A stretch of 64,000 nt of DNA from Pseudomonadota bacterium (GCA_016125035.1 WGMN01000001.1:322427-386426); one strand, 5' to 3'. Positions 1 through 12,394 are shown, counted from the stretch's first letter. Notes: generated by a model from the letters alone, not told the origin. Program-made: numbers and translations.

Positions 1-414
1 CGGCTGAAGGCGGAAGCCGTTTTTGCCCAGTGTGGGCGGCCGACACTGGCGGATGACTCGGGCCTGTGTGTGGAGGCTTTGGGTGGGCTGCCAGGCGTGG
101 ATACGGCGCATTTTGGCGGCTGGCCGGCCTTGTTGGCGGCCATGGAAAACGTGCCCGCAGGGCAGCGCCAAGGGGCTTTTGTGTGTGTTCTGGCCTTGGT
201 GGGGGCTGGGGCGGAACTGATTTTTTTTGAGGGGCGCTGCGGCGGGGTTATCAGCCCGGCGGCGCGGGGAGAAAACGGCTTTGATTACGACCCGGTTTTT
301 GAGGTGGAGGGGCGAACCTTTGGCGAGATGACGGCGGAGGAGAAAGCCCGGCACTCTCACCGGGCGCTGGCCGCCAAAGAGCTGCTGAAATGGCTGGAAA
401 ACAGCCATGGATAA
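1..414 (+). CDS. rdgB: RdgB/HAM1 non-canonical purine NTP pyrophosphatase, 5'-truncated by window edge
   Basis: Frame 1 is open from nt 1 (RLKAEAVFAQCGRPTLADDSGLCVEALGG...GENGFDYDPVFEVEGRTFGEMTAEEKARHSHRALA): ADDSGL and FGYDP-like motifs of the Ham1 family; overlaps hemW start. Confidence 0.93.
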   Translation, partial: RLKAEAVFAQCGRPTLADDSGLCVEALGGLPGVDTAHFGGWPALLAAMENVPAGQRQGAFVCVLALVGAGAELIFFEGRCGGVISPAARGENGFDYDPVFEVEGRTFGEMTAEEKARHSHRALAAKELLKWLENSHG

Positions 415-1594
415 GGACTTGGCGATTTACGTGCACTGGCCCTGGTGCAAGGCTAAATGCCCGTACTGCGACTTTAACAGCCATGCGCTGGAACAGGCCG
501 AGGGCGGCCTGGAAGAGGCCTATGTGGCTGCCCTGGGCCGGGAACTGGCCGGATGGAAGGAAAAGCTGGGGGGAACACGGCGGGTGACCAGCGTGTTTTT
601 TGGCGGGGGTACCCCCAGCCTGATGGGGGTGGATTCGGTGGCGCGGGTGCTTAATTTCTGTGCAGACCTGGGGGGCGATTTAACGGGGGCGGAGATTACG
701 GTTGAAGCAAACCCCACCAGTGCTTCTAAAACCCTTTTTAAGGGGCTTGCAGAGGCTGGGGTGAACAGGTTCAGCGTTGGCGTGCAGGGACTGCGCGAGG
801 AATGGCTGGAATTTCTGGGAAGAAAGCATGCCGTGCACGAAGCTTTGCAGACTTTGGAAGACGCCATGGAAGCCTGCGGCAACGTGAATGCGGACGTGAT
901 TTACGGCTTGCCCGGGCAACAGCTGGAAGATTGGACTCAGCAGCTTGAAAAGCTTGGAAAAATGGGGCTTACGCACCTTTCAGCCTACCAGCTGACCATT
1001 GAGAAAAATACGCGTTTTTTCAGTGATGTGCGCCGCGGGCTGTGGACGCCGGTGGACAGCGACACCGAAGCCGACTTTTTTGCCGCCACTCAAGCCACTT
1101 TGGCGGGCTTAGGCTATGAAAACTATGAGATTTCTAATTTTTCTAAGCCGGGCAAGGCCTGTGCCCACAACCTGCATGTATGGCGCTACGGCGACTACCT
1201 GGGAGTGGGCGCCGGGGCCCACGGCCGGGTGACGTTGCCCGACGGCCACCTGGTGGCGACGGCGGTGGTGCGGCAGCCGCAGGGCTATTTGACCCGGATG
1301 GGAGAGGCCGGGGAAGCGCTGGCGGTGGAGAAACGGCTGGATGCCGCAGAAGCCATGCAGGAGGCTGTTTTCAGCGGTTTGAGGCTGGCAGCGGGAATTG
1401 ACACGGCAGCGCTACGGAAACGCTTTGGAAAGGGTGTATGGGGGCTTGCCGTGGATGACGTGGAACTGGCCCGTTTGGAAGAGGGGGGACTGTTGCGGCA
1501 AACGGGTACGATTTTGGCATTGAGCGAAAATGGCTGGCCGAAGTTGGATGGAATCCTACGGAGGATCCTTCCCCGCCTGGGGGAGGCGGTTTGA
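407..1594 (+). CDS. hemW: Radical SAM heme chaperone HemW (coproporphyrinogen III oxidase-like)
   Basis: IYVHWPWCKAKCPYCDFNSH (CX3CX2C radical SAM), FFGGGTPSL, SVGVQ, DVIYGLPGQ; overlaps rdgB by 8 nt. Confidence 0.95.
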   Translation: MDKDLAIYVHWPWCKAKCPYCDFNSHALEQAEGGLEEAYVAALGRELAGWKEKLGGTRRVTSVFFGGGTPSLMGVDSVARVLNFCADLGGDLTGAEITVEANPTSASKTLFKGLAEAGVNRFSVGVQGLREEWLEFLGRKHAVHEALQTLEDAMEACGNVNADVIYGLPGQQLEDWTQQLEKLGKMGLTHLSAYQLTIEKNTRFFSDVRRGLWTPVDSDTEADFFAATQATLAGLGYENYEISNFSKPGKACAHNLHVWRYGDYLGVGAGAHGRVTLPDGHLVATAVVRQPQGYLTRMGEAGEALAVEKRLDAAEAMQEAVFSGLRLAAGIDTAALRKRFGKGVWGLAVDDVELARLEEGGLLRQTGTILALSENGWPKLDGILRRILPRLGEAV

Positions 1595-2894
1595 AAATTG
1601 AATACGAAAATTGACCCTGTGTGCCTTAAATGTGACGCGTTGTGGCGCGGTTTGCCGGGAAAGGGCGGAAAGCTGCGGGTACCCCTGCCTGCTTTTTAAT
1701 CAATTGTGCAGTGCAACACGGTGTTTTGGGTAAGCTTATGAAAAGACGCGAATAATATTTGCGTAAATGTTTACTTATTTTTTATTCCGCAGAAATGCTG
1801 GGGGTGTTTATCACGTGGAAAGGGGTGTGAAACGGCTTTCCACTGAAAAAAGGGGCAAAATCAGCTGTGATTTAAGCGCCAAAACGACTGTTGTGCGCCT
1901 GTTGGGTGGCGTTGAGGCCCCCCTTCTCCACACGGTGGAATTGTGGAACGCGATGGAGAAAGCTTGGCCGATGGAAGGGCTGGATGTCAAGGAAAACCGC
2001 GGGAAACAGGGGAGGTTTCACAGAAACATGAAACTTGCTCCACGGTGTTTCACGAAAATGGGCTTATCTTGTTGAAAATACACAGGATATGGGCAAATAA
2101 CCAGGTTTGGGGGCCCGGCGGCAAAACGCGGCAAGGGGCGGCGAAGGAGGGGCAAACGCCGGCAGCCACCCCCTGCCCCGGCGGCGAGAGCTGGCAAAAC
2201 CGGCCGCATACACGGCAAAAGGCGGCAGAAACCCGCCAGTTGTGGGTGAATACATATTTATGGCGCAGATGTTGTGGTGGGGTGGAAAAGAGAACTGTGA
2301 GGCGGATTATGCGAACCCGCCCTGCCCCGGCGAAGGTATGTGGGATCGGAGCACGCGGGTGGGTGATGAGAGGAATGGACGCCCCCTGCCCTACGCGGCA
2401 CCCGCCCGTGGGGGGGGGAGCCCTGCATACATACCGGCCCCCGGGAGCGGTTTGACCGGGCGCCCTGTTAAGGCTGTTTGGCTTACCTCCTGCAAGGCCC
2501 AACAACGGGTTTAAACGGGCGGGGAGGTTTTGTGGCCCTTTTTGGGGCCCCCTGCCCTATCTCTTGGCGAGGCAGGTGTGGGGAAACAGCGGGTGGTACG
2601 TCTGCCGGGACAGGTGCCAGTGGCCAACAGGAGTGCGCCCATAAAGGTTTGTGTATACCCAGCGACGGGCGAAGGGTGGCTGGTTAGGGTGCTGGCGGGG
2701 TTAAGCGTAGATTCGGCTGAATATTTCGGCGTTAAGGTCAACAGTCGGAAAGGTACCTTCCAGATAGGCCAGATCGCCCTGGCCTGGGACAAGCCGGGCT
2801 TGAGGCCCTGCGGTACCCTGCTGGAGTTGTGGTTAGTGGCCGCCGAAGGCCTACCGGCCCGCTCTGGCCCCCTCTGCTTGACCACGACAAACCC

Positions 2895-2926
2895 GCCCCG
2901 CACTTATGCACGGGGCGGTTTTGGTT
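2895..2926. terminator. Hairpin between hemW-side intergenic region and BON-domain gene, possibly bidirectional
   Basis: ccgccccgcacttatgcacggggcgg followed by tttt. Confidence 0.55.
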
Positions 2927-2930
2927 CTGG

Positions 2931-3617
2931 CTAGTGGGCCAGCGGATCGTCGGGGAGGGCCGGGGCGTCGCGGGTTTGGCCCATGCTGGTGAGGCCTTTG
3001 CCGGGCTCGATGGTGTTGGGGCGGGCGCCTTCTTCAGGTGGGAGGATCACCAAATAATCATGCACTTGCTGCACGCCCTTGGTGGTGCGCAGGATGTGCA
3101 GGACGTGGGTGTGCTCCACCGCCGTCTCGCAGCTGCCGATGGCGTAGACGTGGTTGTTGACCACCGTGACCAGGTAATTGAGCGGGTAGACCCCCTTGGT
3201 GCCGATGAGGCGGGGTTGGATCTGCGCGGCGATCCAGGCGTCTTTGGCGCGTTGGCCGGTGGAGTATTCGGCGCCCACGAAGAGCTCGTTATACACCTTC
3301 TTCACGCCCTGGGTGGCCTTGACCACGCCAATAACCTTCTCGCCGTCGGCCTGGGTGGGCACCACGCCGGTGACCAGGACGTCATTGTAATATACGTCGA
3401 TGCCGATATCGGTGAGGTAATTATATTCAGTTTCAGCCAGATAGCCCTTGATGCGGGTTTTGATGCCGGCGTCTATCGCCACCTGGGCGGAAGGTCTGTC
3501 CTGCAGGCCCACGTAGCCCGCCGTGGCCGCCGCACCCAGCACCAGCGGCGCCCCGCAGGCGGTAAGCACCAAAAGGGGGAAGAGGGTCGCGAGGTAGCGG
3601 GGTAGCGGGGAAGGCAT
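2931..3617 (-). CDS. BON-domain lipoprotein (OsmY-like)
   Basis: Lipobox LTACG; two BON-like repeats (ATQGVKKVYNELFVG, TTKGVQQVHDYLVI). Confidence 0.85.
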   Translation of the reverse strand: MPSPLPRYLATLFPLLVLTACGAPLVLGAAATAGYVGLQDRPSAQVAIDAGIKTRIKGYLAETEYNYLTDIGIDVYYNDVLVTGVVPTQADGEKVIGVVKATQGVKKVYNELFVGAEYSTGQRAKDAWIAAQIQPRLIGTKGVYPLNYLVTVVNNHVYAIGSCETAVEHTHVLHILRTTKGVQQVHDYLVILPPEEGARPNTIEPGKGLTSMGQTRDAPALPDDPLAH

Positions 3618-3654
3618 GGCGGGGCTTTCTTTTGCAGGGCAGGATAGCAGGGTG

Positions 3655-4050
3655 CTAGCGGGCGTCAATGCGGGGCAGATGTTCGACAAAGGGCCAGTGA
3701 GGGAAAAGCAGCACCAGCTCCAGCCGCACCGTGCGGCTGGGGTGCCGTGCCGCCAGCGCCCGGGCCTGGCGGGTAAGCCGTTGTTTTTGCGCAGGAGTGA
3801 GCGCCAGGTGGGCACGGGCGCGGCTGGTGCGGCATTTGACCTCTACCAGGGCAAGGACGGGGCCTTTGGTAAGCAGAAGGTCAGTTTGCGCCAGCGCCCG
3901 CAGCGGCCGCGGGGCAGGGCGGTAGCCTTTGAGCAGGAGGGCGGTGAGGGCGAGGAACTCGGCCACCTGGCCCTTGCGGTGAGGGTGCACCGCGCGCCAC
4001 CAGGCGGCGCGCTTGCGCCGGGCAGGGGAGGGCGGTAGGGTAGGAGCCAT
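3655..4050 (-). CDS. YraN family protein (UPF0102)
   Basis: KGQVAEFLALTALLLKGYRPAPRPLRALAQTDLLLTKGPVLALVEVKCR; nuclease-like ...D...EVK core typical of YraN. Confidence 0.85.
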   Translation of the reverse strand: MAPTLPPSPARRKRAAWWRAVHPHRKGQVAEFLALTALLLKGYRPAPRPLRALAQTDLLLTKGPVLALVEVKCRTSRARAHLALTPAQKQRLTRQARALAARHPSRTVRLELVLLFPHWPFVEHLPRIDAR

Positions 4051-5659
4051 GACAAAAACAATAGCGCATTTTGGCCTGGGTGTGGCGCTTGCCACGTTGA
4101 TGACAGCAGCAGGTTACGCCCAGGAGGTAAGCACCACCGCGGTACCGGTAACCCTGGGAGGTGCCCAGGTGGAGCTGGCCAGCGGGCGCTGGTTTAAGGC
4201 CGCGGACATGTACGCCCGCCTGGTGAATGCGCAAGATGATGTGAGCCGCGCGCAGGCACGTTACGGCCTGGCGATCGCGCTGAGCCAGCTGGGCCAGGAA
4301 GAAAAAGCCCTGCGCACGCTGGACGGCACGTTGGCCAACGACAGCCCGCTGGGCCAGGCCGTGGCCGAGTTGCGGGGGCGCCTGTTGCTGCAACTGGCAG
4401 ACAAGGCCCTGGCGCGGGAGGGCTACGCGGCGGCAACGCCGTGGCTGGAGCAATATGACCGGTTGACCGTGCACCCCGACAAGGCCCGTTATGCCCGCAT
4501 TAAAGGCGCGGGCGAAGTGGTGGACACCAGCGCCGGGCCCAGCCTGGTGCTGCGGGTGGGGGTTCTGCTGCCCCTGAGCGGTGACTTGCAGCCGGTGGGG
4601 GATGATATTCTGCGTGGTATCCAGTTGGGGCTGAAAGCCTTTGACGGCCGCCGCGGCACGCGCCTTGAGCTGCTGCCGGTAAACGCCGACGACGCGGTGA
4701 GCGCCAAGGCTGCCGCCAGCGACCTGCTGGCGCAAAAGGTGGATGTGGTGATCGGCCCGCTGACCAGCACCGCGGTGGAAGCCGCAGAGGGGATCTTGCG
4801 CCCGGCGGGGGTGCCGCTGCTGGTGTTGTCATCGGACCGGGTGGTGCTGGGGCAGGGGGCTTATGCGTTGAACTACCTGCCCGCCGAGCAGGCCCGCGCG
4901 GTGGCGCGGCTGGCGGTGGCCAAGGGCAAGCGCCGGGCCGCCGGGTTGATACCCAGCACGCCTTACGGCTATGAGGTTTTTGACGCCTTCCAGGACGAAA
5001 TGCGCAAGCGCGGCGGCACCATTGTGGGCAGCGCCTTTTACAACCCGGGCAATACCGACATTGGGGCGAGCATAAGAACCCTGGTGGATACGGTGAGCGG
5101 CACCAGCAACGTTTACGCCCGGGGTTTTGACACGCTGTTTTTGCCCGCGCCGGGCGGCACCCTGCCGCTGGTGGTAAGCCAGTTGAGTTACTACGATGTT
5201 GATAAGGTGGATGAAAATGGCGATAAGGCGCTGCTGCTGGGCACCGCCCTGTGGCAAGACCCGCGCGTGCTGAATGCCAGCGCCAGCGCGGTGCGCGGCG
5301 GGTTGTTTGCGGTGCCCAAGCAGGATGATGCGTTTGAGGCGAGCTTCCAGCAGGCCTTTGGCGCCAAGCCGCACCCGCTGGCGTTGCTGGGCTACGACGC
5401 CATGCGCGTGCTGGCCGACATTGCCGCCGAAAAACAGCGCACGGGGGACGACTTTACGCACCTGTTGCTGCGGCCGGAGGGTTTTTACGGCAACGGCGGC
5501 TATTTGCTGTTTGCCAAGGACGGCGTGACCGAGCGCGGCTTGAACATTGTGAAGGTGGGCGAGCAGTTTGAGGTGGAAAAGGCCGCGCTGGACATGGCGC
5601 CGCTGGCGGTGCCGGAGAACCTGATGCCGCGCGGCGGCGGCGGCGGGGGCTGGTGGTAA
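4049..5659 (+). CDS. Penicillin-binding protein activator / LpoA-like periplasmic binding-fold protein
   Basis: Signal peptide, TPR-like N-terminus, then RVGVLLPLSGDLQPVGDDILRGIQLGLKAF and VVIGPLTSTAVEAA. Confidence 0.85.
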   Translation: MTKTIAHFGLGVALATLMTAAGYAQEVSTTAVPVTLGGAQVELASGRWFKAADMYARLVNAQDDVSRAQARYGLAIALSQLGQEEKALRTLDGTLANDSPLGQAVAELRGRLLLQLADKALAREGYAAATPWLEQYDRLTVHPDKARYARIKGAGEVVDTSAGPSLVLRVGVLLPLSGDLQPVGDDILRGIQLGLKAFDGRRGTRLELLPVNADDAVSAKAAASDLLAQKVDVVIGPLTSTAVEAAEGILRPAGVPLLVLSSDRVVLGQGAYALNYLPAEQARAVARLAVAKGKRRAAGLIPSTPYGYEVFDAFQDEMRKRGGTIVGSAFYNPGNTDIGASIRTLVDTVSGTSNVYARGFDTLFLPAPGGTLPLVVSQLSYYDVDKVDENGDKALLLGTALWQDPRVLNASASAVRGGLFAVPKQDDAFEASFQQAFGAKPHPLALLGYDAMRVLADIAAEKQRTGDDFTHLLLRPEGFYGNGGYLLFAKDGVTERGLNIVKVGEQFEVEKAALDMAPLAVPENLMPRGGGGGGWW

Positions 5660-5677
5660 GTTGCACGGGAAACGACA

Positions 5678-5706
5678 ACGGCGGCCTTGCTGGCCGCCGT
5701 TTTTTA
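5678..5706 (+). terminator. Rho-independent terminator of LpoA-like gene
   Basis: acggcggccttgctggccgccgttttttt-type hairpin plus T tract. Confidence 0.85.
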
Positions 5707-5783
5707 GGCGGAGAGGGCGAGGAGGCGCGCTAGAGGACCCGCCTCCGCCCTCCGGGCCTCCAGCGGGCAGGCTCTGTTACCTT

Positions 5784-6815
5784 CTACGCCGAGAGGGCCA
5801 ACAAGGCTCTTTGCAGCACGAAGTTTCCCTCCAGCAGGCCGGAGCGGGCGGTGGTGAGGGTTTCCACTGCGTAGTCGGCCAACCCAGCCAGGCGGGCGGC
5901 GGGGTAGTGGTTGATCTGGCGGAGGAAATCGGCCTGGGCGGGTTTGGGGGCGCGGGATTTGCCGGTTTGCAGGAGGATCTCCGACTCCGATTTGCCTTCG
6001 GCTTTAAGGGCTTGCGCAGTTTTAAGGGTGGTGAGGTGGCGCAGGGCCAGGGTGAAAGCCGCAGAGAGATCCTCGCCCTGTTGGAGCAGGTGCTGGAGCA
6101 GTTTATCGGTTTGCGCGGTGTTGCGCGCGCCCACCGCCTCGGCCAGGCGGAAGGCGTCGGCGGGGATGGCGCCGGCGACGGATTCCAGCACGTGGGCCTC
6201 GGTGATGGGGTCTTCCGTGCCGGCGTAGAGCAGTAGCTTTTCCACCTCGCGGCGGGCGATATCCCTATCTGCCCCCAGGCTGGCGGTGAGGAGCTGGAGG
6301 GCCGAGGGCTCGATGCGTTGCCCGGCGGCTTCTATTTCATTTTTGAGGAAGGGGGTGAGATCGCGTGCGGCATCGGCAAAAAAACGCACGGAGAGGGCCT
6401 GAGGGTGTGCCTCGGCCGCCTTGACCAGCGCCGAGGACTTTTCCAACAGTTTGGGCACCGGCAGGACGATGGTGACCGCCGACAGCGGCAGCGAGAGGGT
6501 GGTTTTGACCGCGTCGGTAAGGGCAGTGACGGTGGCGGCGGACTCATCGCCCGAAATGCCCGAGAAGCTGATGAGCCGGTGCGGGCTGGTGAAGCTGAGG
6601 GTTTGCGCGGAGTCGGCCAGGCGCGACGGGTTGGTGGCGAGGTCATTGAGTGTGAGCTTTTCCGCCGCAAAAGGGTCGGCCATATCCACCCCGGTGGCGG
6701 CAATGACCGTTTGCGCGGCCTGGCGGATGGCGCCGGCATCCTCCCCCCACAACAGCACCAGCAGCGGCAGGGGGTTGAGCTTTTGGGCCAGCTGGTTGGC
6801 GTAGATGGCGGTCAT
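5784..6815 (-). CDS. holA: DNA polymerase III subunit delta
   Basis: LLWGEDAGAIRQAA, RLISFSGISGDE..., GADRDIARREVEKLLLYAG; adjacent to lptE. Confidence 0.92.
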   Translation of the reverse strand: MTAIYANQLAQKLNPLPLLVLLWGEDAGAIRQAAQTVIAATGVDMADPFAAEKLTLNDLATNPSRLADSAQTLSFTSPHRLISFSGISGDESAATVTALTDAVKTTLSLPLSAVTIVLPVPKLLEKSSALVKAAEAHPQALSVRFFADAARDLTPFLKNEIEAAGQRIEPSALQLLTASLGADRDIARREVEKLLLYAGTEDPITEAHVLESVAGAIPADAFRLAEAVGARNTAQTDKLLQHLLQQGEDLSAAFTLALRHLTTLKTAQALKAEGKSESEILLQTGKSRAPKPAQADFLRQINHYPAARLAGLADYAVETLTTARSGLLEGNFVLQRALLALSA

Positions 6816-6819
6816 AGCG

Positions 6820-6847
6820 TAATCCGTAACCCGTAACCCGTGGCCCG
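6820..6847. repeat. Heptanucleotide tandem repeat TAACCCG (~4 units, degenerate)
   Basis: taatccg-taacccg-taacccg-tggcccg between holA and lptE. Confidence 0.85.
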
Positions 6848-6866
6848 TAAAGGGGAGGGGGGGTTG

Positions 6867-7469
6867 TTAGGGCTTGAAGGGCAGCGGGATGGTCATGGAG
6901 ACCGTGTGCGGGGCGAGGGTGGGCGAGACTTCCGGCTCTACATTTACCGGCTGCAATTGGCGCGTGCGGTAGAACAGCGCGATGCGGCGGGAGAGCTCTT
7001 CCGCCAAAGTGCGCGCGGCGGTGAGGCGGGCGAAGGTTTTGCCGGACTCGGTGCTGTAGGGGGTGTCTTCCACGTTATAGGCCGCAGAGGTGGACATATC
7101 CGCCCGCAGGAGGGGCTTGCCCCCGGCATCCACAATGAACAGCTTGCCGGTGAGGTTGATCTGCGCGCGCTGCAGCGCCGAGGTTTGCTGCATGGCAAGG
7201 GTGGAGGTGGATTCCTCGATGGTGACGTTGGCGGTATCCATGCCGGAGCCCTGGTTGGGGTAGTCGAGCTGGAGCTGCTGCGAGACCACCTGGGCGGGGC
7301 GGCGCTGGCCCACGTTGATGGCGGCTTTTTCCATCTCCACCGTGCCGATCTGGATTTGGGTGGGGGCCTCGGCCGCGCCCTTGCCGGGGGCGTAAAGCGG
7401 GGTGTAGCCGCAGGCGGCAAGGAGAAGGGGTAGCAGGGTCGCGGGGTAGCGGGGTCGCAGGGGGCGCAT
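6867..7469 (-). CDS. lptE: LPS-assembly lipoprotein LptE
   Basis: Lipobox LAACGYTPLYAPG; gene order leuS-lptE-holA; C-terminal features of the alphaproteobacterial family. Confidence 0.88.
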   Translation of the reverse strand: MRPLRPRYPATLLPLLLAACGYTPLYAPGKGAAEAPTQIQIGTVEMEKAAINVGQRRPAQVVSQQLQLDYPNQGSGMDTANVTIEESTSTLAMQQTSALQRAQINLTGKLFIVDAGGKPLLRADMSTSAAYNVEDTPYSTESGKTFARLTAARTLAEELSRRIALFYRTRQLQPVNVEPEVSPTLAPHTVSMTIPLPFKP

Positions 7470-7508
7470 GGAGGGCTCCTTAGGTTTTATTGGGGGCAGG
7501 ATAACGAC

Positions 7509-7543
7509 AAAACGCCGCGGGGGGAAGCCCGCGGCGTTTTTTC
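7509..7543 (-). terminator. Terminator of membrane protein gene 7566..7994
   Basis: aacgccgcgggcttccccccgcggcgtttt read on minus strand. Confidence 0.8.
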
Positions 7544-7565
7544 GATTTTCCAGCCCGCACTGCCG

Positions 7566-7994
7566 TTAGAGCGGGCGGGACAGGACCTGGAACATCATGC
7601 TGCAGAAAAGGCCGAACAGCGCGGGAACCAGGAAGTAGGGCAGGAGCGTGAGGCCAAGCCAGTGGTTGGTCTCGCCATTGGTGAGTGAGGCCACGCAGGC
7701 GAGCGAGCCGAAGAACCCAATGACGAGGGGCACGCCCTTGAGCAGGTGGAGTGCGGCATCGCCCATGCAGAAGCAGTTCAAGGCCACGCCGACCCAGAAC
7801 AGCATGCCGTAGATGGGCAGATATTCGCGGGCCTGCGGTGCAATTTCCCAGCCCTGGTAGATGGCCACCGCACAGATGGTGAAACCCACGGCCCCGGCGA
7901 CGACAGCCAGGGTACGAAAGGCGAGGAAGAGCCAGTAGACGGGCGTCCGGCCTTTGGGTTCTTGCGGCTGAGAGGTGGTTTCGACGTTGGTCAT
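7566..7994 (-). CDS. Small integral membrane protein, unknown function
   Basis: Start MTNVETTSQ preceded by GGAGGTCGCC; several hydrophobic segments. Confidence 0.75.
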   Translation of the reverse strand: MTNVETTSQPQEPKGRTPVYWLFLAFRTLAVVAGAVGFTICAVAIYQGWEIAPQAREYLPIYGMLFWVGVALNCFCMGDAALHLLKGVPLVIGFFGSLACVASLTNGETNHWLGLTLLPYFLVPALFGLFCSMMFQVLSRPL

Positions 7995-8112
7995 GGCGAC
8001 CTCCGGTTGCGCAGGTTTGTGGGGGCTTTGGCCCCCTTGAACAAACATGCTGATGTGACGGTAGGGCCTTATCTTGGGGTTTGGGGGTGATTTTGCAAGG
8101 GGTTGGGGAAAC

Positions 8113-8149
8113 GGCAAAACGCCGCGGGGGATGCCCGCGGCGTTTTGTC
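8113..8149 (-). terminator. Terminator of small ORF 8168..8359
   Basis: aaaacgccgcgggcatcccccgcggcgtttt, near copy of the hairpin at 7509-7543. Confidence 0.8.
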
Positions 8150-8167
8150 GGTGAGGCTCTCCTGGAA

Positions 8168-8359
8168 TCAGGGGCCTGTGATGAGATTCAGCGCGGCAGC
8201 CGTTACGACGATGCCGAGGAGGACTTTTCTTCCCGTTTCGTCGAACGGAACACCGAAGACAGTCATTGCCACGAAGGCAGCCGCCAGGATGAGGACGGCA
8301 ACCACCGAAACCAGGTTATTCACCCGGCGCAACATCGGGTATTTCGCTGCAGCAAACAT
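8168..8359 (-). CDS. 63-aa small membrane protein
   Basis: MFAAAKYPMLRRVNNLVSVVAVLILAAAFVAMTVFG...; own terminator downstream. Confidence 0.65.
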   Translation of the reverse strand: MFAAAKYPMLRRVNNLVSVVAVLILAAAFVAMTVFGVPFDETGRKVLLGIVVTAAALNLITGP

Positions 8360-8456
8360 TTTCAGCCCCTTTTGTGAAGCACGTTAATGGGAACGCCCCG
8401 GCATAAACGTGCTGATGGATCCAATTAACGCTTATTTTGGGGCGCAACAGCCGGAT

Positions 8457-11093
<2,637 letters not shown>

Positions 11094-11117
11094 GGTTGCG
11101 GACAATAAGCGGTTGAA

Positions 11118-11156
11118 TGCAAAAAGGGAAGGGCCGCCTTGCGGCGGCCCTTCCTT
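11118..11156 (-). terminator. Terminator downstream of gene 11165..11722
   Basis: minus strand gggccgccgcaaggcggcccttcccttttt. Confidence 0.8.
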
Positions 11157-11164
11157 TACGATCC

Positions 11165-11722
11165 TTAACCGATGAGGGCTTTGGCGCGTGTTCCCAGTTT
11201 CGCATAAACGGGTTCCGGCTCCCACGCGATTTGCTCAACAATATTCAAGCTCACCGCCTGCGCCAGCATACTATGCAAGAAAACGGGAGTGACCTTGGTC
11301 TGTTCTTGCAACTCAGCAAGCGGCACCGGGCGTTCGGCCTGGTTTATGAGACCGAGAAGTTGGCCCACAAAAGGCCTGTTCTTCCACTCTACATCATCGT
11401 GTATTTGAAGAAAGTGTACGTGGCCAAGCAGGGTACGGTGAAGGTCTCCCATGCGGGCGGCGACCTCAGGCTGAAACATACTTACATAGGCGGTAACCTG
11501 ACGTAAAAGGTTGTACCAGCCTTCCAGCACCGTCACATCATTGCGGCGATGGGACGTTGTTTGCCAGAGCCATGCCCCAAACGCTTCACACACAAGAACA
11601 GCCTCATTCTGGGTAACGGGCGGTTCGGGCGATTCACCCCGATGAAGGAAAGTGCTGAGAATTTCACGGGCTTGATCCAAAGTGGCAAAACCGCGAGTGA
11701 TAGGTTCCAGTGCGCTTGACAT
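11165..11722 (-). CDS. Uncharacterised protein, 185 aa, possible C-terminal winged-helix-like region
   Basis: ORF with RBS-like gaggtg before MSSALEP; own terminator; no family recognised. Confidence 0.7.
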   Translation of the reverse strand: MSSALEPITRGFATLDQAREILSTFLHRGESPEPPVTQNEAVLVCEAFGAWLWQTTSHRRNDVTVLEGWYNLLRQVTAYVSMFQPEVAARMGDLHRTLLGHVHFLQIHDDVEWKNRPFVGQLLGLINQAERPVPLAELQEQTKVTPVFLHSMLAQAVSLNIVEQIAWEPEPVYAKLGTRAKALIG

Positions 11723-11806
11723 GCGGACACCTCGGTTGGCCCTACGGGCGGGAAAAGAGATACTTAGGGGCTGTATACCGCGTAGCAGCGAACGGCGCAA
11801 GCAGAC

Positions 11807-12334
11807 CTATTTATCGGCCATGGTTTGCACCTTGAGGGCGCGGGCCTTGGTGAGGATGGTGTCTTCCAGCGCGCGGGCGGTGGCGGGCGAGACTTCCGCA
11901 TTGGCCCAGGACGAGCCGGAGCGCGTTTGCTTGAACAGCGTGACCTTGACCGCGTTGGACGACAGGGACTTGCCCAAAATGAGCACGTTGGCGCGCACAC
12001 GCTCATTGGGCGCGGCGGGCGAGGAGTACCAATCGGTGACGATGACGCCGCCGTTGCTATCTGCCTGGGTGATGGGCATGAAGGCCACGCTCTCCAGCGC
12101 CGCGCGCCAGAGGTAGATGTTCACCCCGATGGTGCCGCCGGACTCGCCGCCCTTGCCCTTTTTGTTGAAGGCGTCGAGCAGGTTGCCGGATTCTCCCGAC
12201 AGGAGGCCGGGGCCTTTGGGCATGTCGGTGGGGTTGATTTCGGCCGGTTTGGTGTCGCCATGGAAGGCGCCGCAAGCGGCCAGCGTGCTGGTGGCGGCAA
12301 GGACGGTGGCAAGGCACAGGAGGCGTGAGTTCAT
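11807..12334 (-). CDS. DUF3576 domain lipoprotein
   Basis: Lipobox LAACG; IGVNIYLWRAALESVAFMPITQADSNGGVIVTDWYSSPAAPNERVRANV; located upstream of leuS as often seen in alphaproteobacteria. Confidence 0.88.
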   Translation of the reverse strand: MNSRLLCLATVLAATSTLAACGAFHGDTKPAEINPTDMPKGPGLLSGESGNLLDAFNKKGKGGESGGTIGVNIYLWRAALESVAFMPITQADSNGGVIVTDWYSSPAAPNERVRANVLILGKSLSSNAVKVTLFKQTRSGSSWANAEVSPATARALEDTILTKARALKVQTMADK

Positions 12335-12394
12335 GGTTTTCCCTTTTTCCCTCTGGAGTAGGGCGGAGTTTAGGGGAAGGGGGGCAGGTGTCAA

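Noticed and set aside
2530-2934. 134-aa + strand ORF after the hemW intergenic region
   Set aside because: It runs through an apparent terminator hairpin, an equally long ORF exists antisense, and no family or RBS was recognised.
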